From JAYENY01 sp964646075 (GTDB lineage Bacteria > Patescibacteriota > Minisyncoccia > Minisyncoccales > PEYH01): 33,637 nucleotides of DNA. A model generated the notes under the pieces. It did not search any database and was not told the origin of the DNA. It worked only from the letters and a program-made list of their open reading frames with translations. How positions within the stretch are numbered: position 1 is the stretch's first letter; every line of letters starts with the position of its first letter. Made by a program: the position numbers and the translations under genes. The stretch is taken from positions 1 through 33,637 of the forward strand of contig CAZYBZ010000003.1 of the NCBI GenBank assembly GCA_964646075.1, written 5' to 3'. Shown here piece after piece: positions 14,467 through 21,853 of the stretch.

Positions 14467-14496
14467 TTGGTTGTTTTAAGAAAAATTTGATATACT
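14467..14496 (+). promoter_or_regulatory. Promoter giving a predicted leaderless mRNA for the small membrane protein
   Basis: TTGGTT (14467-14472), 18 bases, then TATACT (14491-14496). The ATG at 14503 begins 7 bases after the -10, so the transcript should start at the start codon. It probably also drives the ClpC-like gene. Confidence 0.6.
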
Positions 14497-14502
14497 AAAA
14501 TA

Positions 14503-14886
14503 ATGCAGAAAAATCTTTTTGTGCAATATTTGATTTGGCACTTTTTTGATATACCGAAAGAGCTTGGAAAGGCGTGGAAGAACTATCTTCGCTTTTATTT
14601 TAATTTTTTCTCGATAGCTTTTCTCTCGAAAACCCTTTTTCATCCTTGGCACGGGATTTCATGGTCTTATGGAAGGGGCTTTAGTCCCTCTAGATACATA
14701 AGAGCCTTTGCTTCTAACTCTTTTTCTCGTATTATCGGAGCGATTGTAAGAATATTTTTAATAATTTTCGGATTACTTTTTAATGTCCTAATTCTTTTGA
14801 TCGGAGCAATATTCTTTTTTGGCTGGCTTTTTTTACCAGCGATGCTAGTTATTAGTTTTATCTTTGGCGCCAATTTATTGTTTTAA
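14503..14886 (+). CDS. Small membrane protein upstream of the ClpC-like gene
   Basis: 127 residues, not assigned to a named family. A short aromatic cytosolic start (MQKNLFVQYLIWHFFDIPKE) leads to an amphipathic or membrane segment at about 28-47, a loop with HPWHGISWSYGRGFSP, then two closely spaced hydrophobic helices at about 76-100 and 100-125. It lies 110 bases upstream of the membrane-anchored ClpC-like protein and probably shares its promoter, so a joint membrane complex is a reasonable guess, not shown by the sequence. Confidence 0.6.
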   Translation: MQKNLFVQYLIWHFFDIPKELGKAWKNYLRFYFNFFSIAFLSKTLFHPWHGISWSYGRGFSPSRYIRAFASNSFSRIIGAIVRIFLIIFGLLFNVLILLIGAIFFFGWLFLPAMLVISFIFGANLLF

Positions 14887-14982
14887 TTTTTATCTTGCTG
14901 TCCTTTTTTCTCTTTTTATTGCTCAGAGAGAGAGGAAAGGGGGGATAAGTTACGCCTTAATCTTCCTCCTTGAAAAAGAAAA

Positions 14983-14988
14983 AAGGAG
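14983..14988 (+). promoter_or_regulatory. Shine-Dalgarno site that fixes the ClpC-like start
   Basis: AAGGAG lies 8 bases before the ATG at 14997. The frame is open further up to a TTG at 14970, but that start has no such site and would place the AAGGAG inside the coding region. Confidence 0.7.
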
Positions 14989-14996
14989 AGAAAAAT

Positions 14997-17537
14997 ATGT
15001 TTAGCTTTGATTTTCACAAAACAATGATTTATCGGGCAGCGAGGATTGAGAAAAATCTAATTTTCAGAATGCTCGGTGTTATAAAAATTTTATTTTTGTT
15101 TCTGGCAATAGTTTTTTCTTTGCTTTTTCTTGTAAATTTTTTCATTGTTGAAACTATTTCTCAATATTTTTTCTTGCTTGGGTTTGCTATTATATTCTTA
15201 GTTTTTTCTGTTAAGTTTTTTTTAATAATAAGGTTTTTTAATTCTAAGGTTAAGAATCCTGAATTACCAGAGATAACTCCAGTTGTTAATTTAGCAGATT
15301 TTTTAGACTTCAGAACAGCTAAGGTCCTTAATAGCGCAATAAAATTTTCTAAAAAAAGAAAAATATTTCCAATTAATCCTACTGTTTTCCTCTATTTTTT
15401 GTTGAAAGAAAATCCTGAATTATCTTTTCTTTTATCGCGCTTGCTTTTAACCCCAAAAGAGATTCTGAAAAGAATGGAGGAGCATTTTTTGCCTCAGGAA
15501 TTTCGAGATAAGTTGGTGACAGGAATTTATTCTCAGAAGTTTGAGGAAAGCATCAGGGACGCTTTGAGGTTTGCCTTAGACAAGGGGCGTAAACGTATTA
15601 GAATAGGGGATATTTTATTATCGCTCAGTATGAATGAGCCAATTCTTGGCGGATTTTTACTTGAAGCGGGCTTGAGACCCGAAGATATAAAGAATGTGAT
15701 TTTCTGGCAGGAAGAAGGGGAGGAGAAAAAGAGGCAGAAAAAAAGATTTTGGGATTATAGTAATCTATCTCGCAAAGGAAGCATTGGGAGGAGCTGGTCT
15801 TCTGGCTATAGCATCACTTTAGACAAGTTTGCGGTTGATCGCAATAGACTTGTTCTTCAAGAAGAAATTCAAGAAATTATAGGATACAAGGAGGAGGTTC
15901 AACAAGTAGAGAGAGTTTTGTCTAGTCCAACGATTAATAATGTACTTTTAGTCAGAGAGCCTGGCGTAGGAGTGGAAAATATTATTAAGGCTATAGCCTT
16001 AAAAAGTATTAAGGGTCAGAGTTTACCAGGTGTCAATCATCGAAGAATTATGGAATTAAAAATTCCTCAGCTTCTTGCTCAAATGGATAATGTGGACGAG
16101 GTGGAGGAAACTTTGGACAAAATCTTTAGAGAGGTGACGAATGCTGGTAATATCATTTTGATTATTGACGAGTTTCAAAACTTTGTAGGAGGAGAATCTG
16201 CTCCAGGAGTTATTAATATTACTGGTTTATTGGCTTCCTACTTAAACTTGTCTGAATTTCAACTCATCGCTATTACCGATTATCGTGGTTTACATCGGCG
16301 GATTGAGGAAAACCCTTCAATTTTAAACCTTTTTTCTAAGGTAGAGGTTGAAGAGCCAAGTGCAGCGGAGACCCTGCGGATTTTGCAACAATTAGCGCCC
16401 TCTCTAGAGCAAAGGTATAATAAATTTATAAGCTATCAGGCTATAAAGCAGGCGGTAGAGTTATCTAATAAGTATATCGGCGATGTTCCTTTCCCTAAAA
16501 AAGCCAAAGAACTCTTAGAAGAAACCGTGGTGACAGTTTCTGGATCTAAGAAGCAGTGGGTTTTGCCTAAGCACATAGAAGATGTTGTCTCTCAAAAAAG
16601 CGAAGTTCCAGTAGGAAGAATAGAGGTTAAAGAAAAAAATATTTTACTCAATTTAGAAAAATTGATTCACAAGAGAGTTATTAATCAAAATGAGGCGGTC
16701 AAAGAGGTGTCTGCATCCTTACGTCGAGCAAGGGCAAGGTTGAAGGAAAGAAAAGGACCGATGGGCGATTTTCTCTTTCTGGGTCCCACGGGCGTAGGGA
16801 AAACAGAAACAGCTAAGGCTTTGGCAGAGATTTATTTTGGATCTGAAGAAAAAATGATACGGCTTGATATGTCAGAGTTTCAGACTACAGCTGATATTTC
16901 TCGTTTAATTGGTTCGTTTGGTCAAGAGGGTTTACTAAGTACGCCAGTAAGAGAAAATCCATTTTCCTTAGTTCTTTTAGATGAGATAGAAAAAGCCCAT
17001 CCCAATATTTTAAATCTTTTTTTACAGGTCTTAGATGATGGGCACATCACTGATGGTTCGGGTAGAAAAGTAAATTTTAAAAATACTATAATTATTGCTA
17101 CCTCTAATGCAGGTTATAAAATTATCTTAAAAGAGTTGAGAGATAATTCCAATTTTTCTAATATTAAGCAAAAACTTTTAGATGAGCTTTTTAGTAAGGC
17201 TATTTTTAGACCAGAATTTATTAATCGTTTTGACGCAGTTGTTATTTTTAATCCCCTAAGCAAAGAGAATTCTTTAGACATTGCTGGCTTAATGTTGTCA
17301 AAGATACAAAAGGGCTTGGAAAAGAAGAATATTAAATTTGTTGTCAGGGAAGAGCTTAAAGAAAGGATAGTTAGCTTAGGTTATGATGCGGTCTTTGGTG
17401 CTAGAAATTTACAGAGAGTTATTCAGGATAAAGTAGAGAATCCTTTGGCCGAGGCGTTATTAAAAGAGGGGATTAAAAGAGGTGACAGAATTGAGATAGA
17501 GCCAAGAAGGTTTAAGGTGAAATTATTAAAAAAATAA
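14997..17537 (+). CDS. Membrane-anchored ClpC/ClpA-like AAA+ protein with a degenerate first ATPase domain
   Basis: 846 residues from the ATG at 14997 (MFSFDFHKTMIYRAAR). Two membrane helices lie at about 27-51 and 54-79, then Clp-N-like repeats (about 105-230), D1 (about 285-525) and D2 (about 545-840). D2 is well kept: Walker A GPTGVGKTETAKAL (K602), Walker B LVLLDEIEKAHP, sensor ATSNAG, FRPEFINRFD. D1 Walker A reads PGVGVENI where ClpC has PGVGKTAI, losing the Lys and Thr, although Walker B IILIIDEF remains. The D1 KYRG and D2 GYVG threading loops are absent, and no [IVL]GF ClpP-docking tripeptide is seen after the D2 sensor. It may act at the membrane without ClpP. Annotation pipelines would probably call it ClpC. 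Confidence 0.85.
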   Translation: MFSFDFHKTMIYRAARIEKNLIFRMLGVIKILFLFLAIVFSLLFLVNFFIVETISQYFFLLGFAIIFLVFSVKFFLIIRFFNSKVKNPELPEITPVVNLADFLDFRTAKVLNSAIKFSKKRKIFPINPTVFLYFLLKENPELSFLLSRLLLTPKEILKRMEEHFLPQEFRDKLVTGIYSQKFEESIRDALRFALDKGRKRIRIGDILLSLSMNEPILGGFLLEAGLRPEDIKNVIFWQEEGEEKKRQKKRFWDYSNLSRKGSIGRSWSSGYSITLDKFAVDRNRLVLQEEIQEIIGYKEEVQQVERVLSSPTINNVLLVREPGVGVENIIKAIALKSIKGQSLPGVNHRRIMELKIPQLLAQMDNVDEVEETLDKIFREVTNAGNIILIIDEFQNFVGGESAPGVINITGLLASYLNLSEFQLIAITDYRGLHRRIEENPSILNLFSKVEVEEPSAAETLRILQQLAPSLEQRYNKFISYQAIKQAVELSNKYIGDVPFPKKAKELLEETVVTVSGSKKQWVLPKHIEDVVSQKSEVPVGRIEVKEKNILLNLEKLIHKRVINQNEAVKEVSASLRRARARLKERKGPMGDFLFLGPTGVGKTETAKALAEIYFGSEEKMIRLDMSEFQTTADISRLIGSFGQEGLLSTPVRENPFSLVLLDEIEKAHPNILNLFLQVLDDGHITDGSGRKVNFKNTIIIATSNAGYKIILKELRDNSNFSNIKQKLLDELFSKAIFRPEFINRFDAVVIFNPLSKENSLDIAGLMLSKIQKGLEKKNIKFVVREELKERIVSLGYDAVFGARNLQRVIQDKVENPLAEALLKEGIKRGDRIEIEPRRFKVKLLKK

Positions 17538-17591
17538 TATTTGTCACGAACAAAAGGGGAGAAGTAAGTGGACAGAGTGAATGTAACGGAT

Positions 17592-17628
17592 AAAGCGGAC
17601 ATAGTGAATACTTGTCCGCTTTGTTTTT
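17592..17628 (+). terminator. Intrinsic terminator after the ClpC-like gene
   Basis: AAAGCGGACA (17592-17601) pairs perfectly with TGTCCGCTTT (17613-17622) around an 11-base loop, followed by GTTTTT. A TAAGTGGACA string about 20 bases upstream partly repeats the 5' arm. Confidence 0.85.
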
Positions 17629-17700
17629 ATAGACTAGATATATTTATAAATGTCCATAACCTTACAGATGCTTAACATTTACATATTTAATATATGGTTG

Positions 17701-17721
17701 TCTGTCATAGAGCTTGACAGA
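17701..17721 (+). promoter_or_regulatory. Inverted repeat overlapping the -35 of the lipoprotein gene (possible operator)
   Basis: TCTGTCA (17701-17707) and TGACAGA (17715-17721) are perfect inverted copies spaced by 7 bases. The right arm overlaps the TTGACA -35 (17714-17719), so a bound dimer would block RNA polymerase. The match could be partly chance at 7 bp per arm. Confidence 0.4.
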
Positions 17722-17740
17722 TTATTCTATATCTGTTAAT
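17714..17740 (+). promoter_or_regulatory. Predicted promoter of the lipoprotein gene
   Basis: TTGACA at 17714-17719 with a weak -10 (GTTAAT, 17735-17740, 15-base spacing). The leader is about 20 bases and includes a strong Shine-Dalgarno site, AAGGAGG (17754-17760), 6 bases before the ATG at 17767. Confidence 0.45.
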
Positions 17741-17766
17741 GTGTAAAAAAGAAAAGGAGGTTTGAG

Positions 17767-18282
17767 ATGAGAAAGAAATTGAGGCTGGCAGGAGCAGCGT
17801 TGCTGCTACTCTTGCTACTGGGAGGGGTGCTGGGATGCGCTTTTCTCCCTACCACGAAGGTAGAGGGGGCGACCCCAGAGAGGAACGCCGTTATCTCCCT
17901 TAATAAGGGAGAAGTGGTCTATACCTTTGAAGGAGGGATGGCTCGCGTTCCCTTATTAATTGAGGGACACGGAGATAAGGTTCGTATAGAAATTTTATAC
18001 GAACCGAACCAAATCTGGTTTGCCGGAGCCTATCCGGCTTGTGGCGAATGGACTCTGGAATGCCTTGAAGTGCAGGTTGGCACTTCGGGGCAAGGAAAGA
18101 TCTTTGCGATTTTTTCCGCCCCCAGCAGAGTATCGGAGGGAGGGATCTCCCTCGTAGCTGATCTTTGGTTTTGGCTACCCCGAGGGAGGTCATTTCTCCA
18201 AGTGGGGGAGGTAGAAATCCTCTCCCAAGGGAGGAATGTGAGTGTTCTCTTGATGCTGGGAACGGAGGTTATCCGTTACTAG
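17767..18282 (+). CDS. Predicted lipoprotein, GC-rich, possibly cohesin-like fold
   Basis: 171 residues. The N-terminus MRKKLRLAGAALLLLLLLGG is a signal peptide, and VLGC (Cys24) is a lipobox, so lipid attachment at Cys24 and export are expected. The rest is strand-rich with no Lys-rich tail: RNAVISLNKGEVVYTF, VRIEILYEPNQIWF, then GGISLVADLWFWLPRG. The strand order recalls cohesin or CBM-type jelly rolls, a weak suggestion. The gene is visibly richer in GC than its surroundings (48% and 65% in the first two 60-base lines I counted) and has the best Shine-Dalgarno site in the window. Both suggest acquisition from elsewhere. I do not recognise a function. Confidence 0.65.
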   Translation: MRKKLRLAGAALLLLLLLGGVLGCAFLPTTKVEGATPERNAVISLNKGEVVYTFEGGMARVPLLIEGHGDKVRIEILYEPNQIWFAGAYPACGEWTLECLEVQVGTSGQGKIFAIFSAPSRVSEGGISLVADLWFWLPRGRSFLQVGEVEILSQGRNVSVLLMLGTEVIRY

Positions 18283-18286
18283 GAAC

Positions 18287-18335
18287 AGGGGCGAGGGAGG
18301 CGCAGAGATGATTTTTATCTCTAGCCCCCTCCCCT
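18287..18335 (+). terminator. Long GC-rich hairpin after the lipoprotein gene
   Basis: AGGGG with GAGGGAGG pairs with CCCCCTCCCCT with two small bulges, and AGAGAT pairs with ATCTCT at the tip. It begins 5 bases after the stop codon. The tail is AATTTATAAT and not a T-run, so it may act as an RNA-stabilising end as much as a terminator. Confidence 0.5.
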
Positions 18336-18393
18336 AATTTATAATATCTATTTTAATTCTGTTTCGTGCTATCTTAAGTTATTTTGTCAGAGC

Positions 18394-19946
18394 ATGAAGA
18401 AATTAAAGATTAAAAATATGAATATTTTTTTTAATAATAAAAGCATTCGCTGGATATTAGCTGTCTTTTTTTTCAGTTGTTTTTTCGCTCTTCAGCCATT
18501 TTCTATTGTTTCTATGCCGTCTGTTGATAGTCAGGAGAACCAAGAAACAGTCATTGATTCTAATGTCGTTTTTGCTTTTTGCATAGACCAATGCTCATCT
18601 GCAAGTCAACGAAGATGTTCTAGTGCCAAGAGATTCCAAATTTGCGGTAACTTTGACTCCGACCCTTGCCTAGAATGGTCAACTTCTTATACCTGTCCTC
18701 GTGGCAAAGCCTGCCAAAGTGGCCAGTGCGTTGCTCAAGTTGTTTCTCGACATCGCANNNNNNNNNNNNNNNNNNNNNNNNNNNNNNNNNNNNNNNNNNN
18801 NNNNNNNNNNNNNNNNNNNNNNNNNNNNNNNNNNNNNNNNNNNNNNNNNNNNNNNNNGGATGCTGGAGTGGTGATCTCTTCTGGTTTGATTCTAGTGGTA
18901 GAAGGGGAGCCAAGATTCAACAATGTGGAGAAGATTCCTGGACCAGCAATCGCCGTTGCCAAGGCAATTGGATTCAGAGACAAAAGACAGATAGAGGCTG
19001 TGCTGGCTCTGCTTGTTATCAAAATGTTCGATGGGTTAATCAGCAAAACTGCGCTAATTTAGGCAAAGCCTGCCAAAGTGGCCAGTGCGTTGCTCAAGTT
19101 GTTTCTCGACATCGCAGAGGATGCTGGAGTGGTGATCTCTTCTGGTTTGATTCTAGTGGTAGAAGGGGAGCCAGGATTACGGATTGTAATGACAACAACA
19201 CTTGTACTCTAGATAGATGCGCAGTAGACAGATGTAAACATGAACTCAAATGCGATGGTTCAACTTGTGCCAAAGAGTCACCTGATTACTGTAGAAGTTG
19301 TAAGCATTGCGGCGATGGAATTATTAATTGCGGTGAGAACCTCTGTTCTTGTCCGACTGATGTTAAATTACCTGAAGCTAAGGCCATAGCTGTTTCCAGT
19401 TTAGTTAGACAAAAAGCCGTAGATACTCGTTGGACAGAAGAAATTTCTCTTAATCCAGGTAGTCAGTTTTCCATTATGATTGCCGTTGCTTTTTCTGGAG
19501 AGAAGACGATTGAACAACTGCGCCTTAAAAATATTTTATCAGAAAATTTAATTTATCAAGGTAATCTAAGATTAAATAATGCTCCGCTTGATGGCGATAT
19601 TTCATTAGGATTAAATTTAGGTAGTATTTCTAAAAACCAATCAAAAATAATTACTTTTGACGCCAAGGTGGCAAGTCAAGAAAATTTTAGCATAGGCAGC
19701 ACTCTCTTAAATAATGTGAGCACTCTTCATTATAAAGATAAAGAAATTAGCGATACCGTGGAGATTGAAGTTGCCAGAGAGGTGAAAGGATTGGCTGCAG
19801 TTGGAACAATATTTGACCAGGCGGTTAGAGTCGTCGGTAGTATCGTTTTTATACTGGTGATGTTATTATTTTTAGTCCTTCTAGCCATTCTTTCTATGAT
19901 TAGTTATTATTCTCTTAAAAAGAAAAGAGCAGAGCAGTTTGCTTAA
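18394..19946 (+). CDS. Cys-rich repeat surface protein, split only by an assembly gap
   Basis: One gene interrupted by 100 N at 18758-18857. A signal/anchor helix (about 19-38) is followed by Cys-rich modules: a C-x3-C-x7-C-x8-C module ending GKACQSGQC, then CWSGDLFWFDSSGRRGA modules, a second GKACQSGQC and a further CWSGDLFWF copy, then a Cys-rich stretch CKHCGDGIINCGENLCSC. A DUF11-like beta domain (ISLNPGSQFSIMIAVAF onward) and a C-terminal membrane helix with basic tail RAEQFA follow. The frame before the gap and the frame after it differ, but replacing the N-run by GA (as in the intact repeat copy) joins them into one frame of 484 residues. It is probably a cell-surface protein. Confidence 0.75.
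18703..18917 (+). repeat. Repeat copy 1 of the surface-protein module (spans the N-gap)
   Basis: 18703-18757 is identical to 19062-19116, and 18858-18917 matches 19119-19178 with a single A/G difference. The period without the N-run, adding the missing GA, is 261 bases or 87 codons. Confidence 0.85.
18758..18857. other. Assembly gap of exactly 100 N
   Basis: Exactly 100 N, the conventional size for a gap of unknown length. The flanks are adjacent parts of a repeat whose intact copy has only GA between them, so the true gap is GA plus zero or more 261-base units. Confidence 0.95.
19062..19178 (+). repeat. Repeat copy 2 of the surface-protein module (intact)
   Basis: An uninterrupted 117-base copy encoding GKACQSGQCVAQVVSRHR and then RGCWSGDLFWFDSSGRRGA. 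It gives the template for reading across the N-gap in copy 1. Confidence 0.85.
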
Positions 19947-19969
19947 AAATAGATTTATTGAATAAAAAG

Positions 19970-19995
19970 TCGGCTTGGATTGAAGCCGATTTTTT
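19970..19995 (+). terminator. Intrinsic terminator after the surface-protein gene
   Basis: TCGGCTT (19970-19976) pairs with AAGCCGA (19983-19989) around a 6-base loop, followed by six T. It separates the envelope genes from the division cluster. Confidence 0.8.
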
Positions 19996-20045
19996 ATTAC
20001 AACAAGGATATTCTTAAATAACGATGAAATTTATCCACAGGTAGA

Positions 20046-20123
20046 GTGGTTGACGGGTGGGAAGAAGTGGAGTACAAAGAAGGTGCTGTGGAAAAAGGTG
20101 GGGATAACTAATGGAAACTGTGG
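20046..20123 (+). promoter_or_regulatory. Phased GTGG array, probable MraZ operator
   Basis: GTGG occurs at 20046, 20057, 20067, 20088, 20098 and 20120, with steps of 11, 10, 21, 10 and 22 bases, that is about one or two helical turns. MraZ is known to bind direct repeats of TGGG/GTGG-type boxes with 10-bp period upstream of its own gene. The array ends 24 bases before the mraZ ATG. The flanking TTATCCACAG (20031-20040) and CTGTGGATAA (20118-20127) are perfect inverted copies and also fit the DnaA-box consensus. Confidence 0.65.
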
Positions 20124-20146
20124 ATAACTCAAATTAACTATAAATT

Positions 20147-20584
20147 ATGTTTATCGGCGAATACACATATTCATTAGATGCTAAAAGACGACTTGGGATA
20201 CCAGTTAAGTTTAGAAGGTCTTTAGGCAAAAAGGCAGTTATTACCAAGGGATTGGACAATTGTCTTTTTCTTTTTTCCGAAAGCGAATGGGAAAAATTAG
20301 CTAAGCGGTTAAGTAAATTTCAATTTGAAAAATCTGATGCTCGTGGTTTTTCTCGTTTTATGCTTGCGGGTGCAACAGAAGTCCCGATTGATTCTTTGGG
20401 AAGAATATTGATTCAGGATTATTTAAAAAAACATGCCAGCTTGAAAAAGAAAATAATTATTGCTGGCATTTCTAATAGAATAGAGATTTGGGATGAAACA
20501 CAATGGAAAAATTATACCCAAAAAGCCGAGAAAGGGAAAGGCGTAGAAGATATGGCCGAACGGTTAGCGGAATTTGGGTTTTAA
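20147..20584 (+). CDS. mraZ: Transcriptional regulator MraZ
   Basis: 145 residues, normal length, with two SpoVT/AbrB-like half-domains. The first is MFIGEYTYSLDAKRRLGIPVK, the second VPIDSLGRILIQDYLKKHAS; the DxKxR and D-x-x-GR elements are the DNA-contact signatures. MraZ controls the division and cell wall cluster it opens and usually represses it through repeats like the GTGG array upstream. rsmH starts 4 bases after the stop. Confidence 0.95.
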   Translation: MFIGEYTYSLDAKRRLGIPVKFRRSLGKKAVITKGLDNCLFLFSESEWEKLAKRLSKFQFEKSDARGFSRFMLAGATEVPIDSLGRILIQDYLKKHASLKKKIIIAGISNRIEIWDETQWKNYTQKAEKGKGVEDMAERLAEFGF

Positions 20585-20588
20585 GACA

Positions 20589-21494
20589 ATGGCTCATATA
20601 CCAGTTTTAACAAAAGAAGTTATAGAGTATTTTAACCCGAAACGAAAAGAAAATTTCGTAGATTGTACTTTTGGGCAAGGAGGACATAGTTTGACTATTC
20701 TTAAAAAAAATCAACCAGAAGGAAAGGTCCTTGCCATAGAAGCAGATTCTGAATTGTATAAGAAGTTTCAAGAAGAAGGTTCTTCGGTCATTAATAATCA
20801 ATTATCCGATAGGTTAATTTTAGTAAATGATTCTTATACCAACCTTAGACAAATTGTTCAAGAGAATAAATTCGGACCAGTGAATGGAATTTTACTAGAC
20901 TTAGGCTTGTCAAGCTGGCATCTTGAAGAAAGCGATAGGGGATTTTCTTTCAAAAGAGACGAACCTTTGGACATGAGATATGACCCAACTAATAATCCAT
21001 TGACTGCCTTTGAGTTAATCAATGCTTATCCTCAAGAGGAGATTCAAAAAATTTTAGAAGAATATGGCGAGGAAAGATTCGCAAAAAATATTGCTAAAAA
21101 AATAGTTAGCCAGAGAGAGTTTAAACCCATTAGAACAACATTTGACTTGGTAGAAGTGATATGGATGGGCCTTCCTCCTTGGTTTAAGAAAAACAGAATC
21201 CACCCAGCTACCAAAACTTTTCAAGCGTTAAGAATTGTTGTTAATTCTGAAATAGATAACCTCAAGACAGTCCTCATCCAAGCGGTAGATGTTTTAGTAA
21301 AAAATGGAACATGCGCAGTTATCTCTTTTCATTCACTAGAAGACAGGGTTGTAAAAAGATTTTTTAAAAGAGGTCAGGAGATTAATATTTTGAAGAACTT
21401 AACTAAGAAACCAGTTATTCCAACAGAAGAGGAGATTAGAAGTAACCCTCGATCAAGGTCGGCAAAATTAAGAGTAGCCCAAAAAATAGTTTAG
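20589..21494 (+). CDS. rsmH: 16S rRNA (cytosine1402-N4)-methyltransferase
   Basis: 301 residues from ATG 20589 (MAHIPVLTKEVIEYFNPK), the standard opening; an upstream ATG at 20574 would overlap mraZ. The S-adenosylmethionine site is DCTFGQGGHS with downstream acidic E in VLAIEADSELY. Also present are GILLDLGLSSWHLEESDRGF and the tail CAVISFHSLEDRVVKRFF, all family hallmarks. It methylates C1402 in the decoding site. It is the second gene of the division cluster. Confidence 0.95.
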   Translation: MAHIPVLTKEVIEYFNPKRKENFVDCTFGQGGHSLTILKKNQPEGKVLAIEADSELYKKFQEEGSSVINNQLSDRLILVNDSYTNLRQIVQENKFGPVNGILLDLGLSSWHLEESDRGFSFKRDEPLDMRYDPTNNPLTAFELINAYPQEEIQKILEEYGEERFAKNIAKKIVSQREFKPIRTTFDLVEVIWMGLPPWFKKNRIHPATKTFQALRIVVNSEIDNLKTVLIQAVDVLVKNGTCAVISFHSLEDRVVKRFFKRGQEINILKNLTKKPVIPTEEEIRSNPRSRSAKLRVAQKIV

Positions 21495-21520
21495 CGATTA
21501 AGTAATTAAGCAAATTAATT

Positions 21521-21853
21521 ATGGCAAAGCGAGTTATTAAAAATCCTATTAAGTATTCAATATTTAATCTGATGAATCTAAAGATTTTTTGGATTTTTTC
21601 TATCATTTCAATGATTTGTCTGGTTGGATTTCTACTTTTACAGATTTACTTTTTGTCTCAGAATTCTAAATCTGTCTTTGTATTACAAAGATATTTAACA
21701 GAATTATCTGCCAGAAACAACAAAGAGTTAAGTCGATTTTCTCCTAAAGCAATGATTAATTTGGTTCAGCTTGCTCAAAATTTAAATTTTGAGAGAATAG
21801 AGGGAATTCACTACATCAAGACAACTAAAAATATAGTTTTAGCGCAAGAATGA
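21521..21853 (+). CDS. ftsL: FtsL/DivIC-like cell division protein
   Basis: 110 residues with one membrane helix at about 22-47 and a short extracytoplasmic segment (about 48-105). Family identity rests mostly on position between rsmH and ftsI, on size and on a bitopic layout, because FtsL sequences hardly conserve. Its TGA overlaps the ATG of ftsI by 4 bases (ATGA), so translation is coupled. The extracytoplasmic part is less clearly coiled-coil than in well-studied FtsL, and the C-terminus (GIHYIKTTKNIVLAQE) is the kind of short strand tail seen in the family. Confidence 0.65.
   Translation: MAKRVIKNPIKYSIFNLMNLKIFWIFSIISMICLVGFLLLQIYFLSQNSKSVFVLQRYLTELSARNNKELSRFSPKAMINLVQLAQNLNFERIEGIHYIKTTKNIVLAQE

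Noticed and set aside
14970..14996. TTG start for the ClpC-like protein
   Set aside because: A Shine-Dalgarno site at the right distance precedes the ATG at 14997, and the extra nine residues are just the translated leader.
18858..19062. The reading frame that continues from 18394 through the N-run to a stop at 19062
   Set aside because: It exists only because the gap was filled with 100 N. The post-gap part in this frame has no similarity to the repeat module, while the other frame does.
20031..20127. Chromosome origin (oriC)
   Set aside because: There is no dnaA, dnaN or rpmH nearby and the cluster is better explained as a MraZ operator; only the DnaA-box resemblance is kept as a finding.
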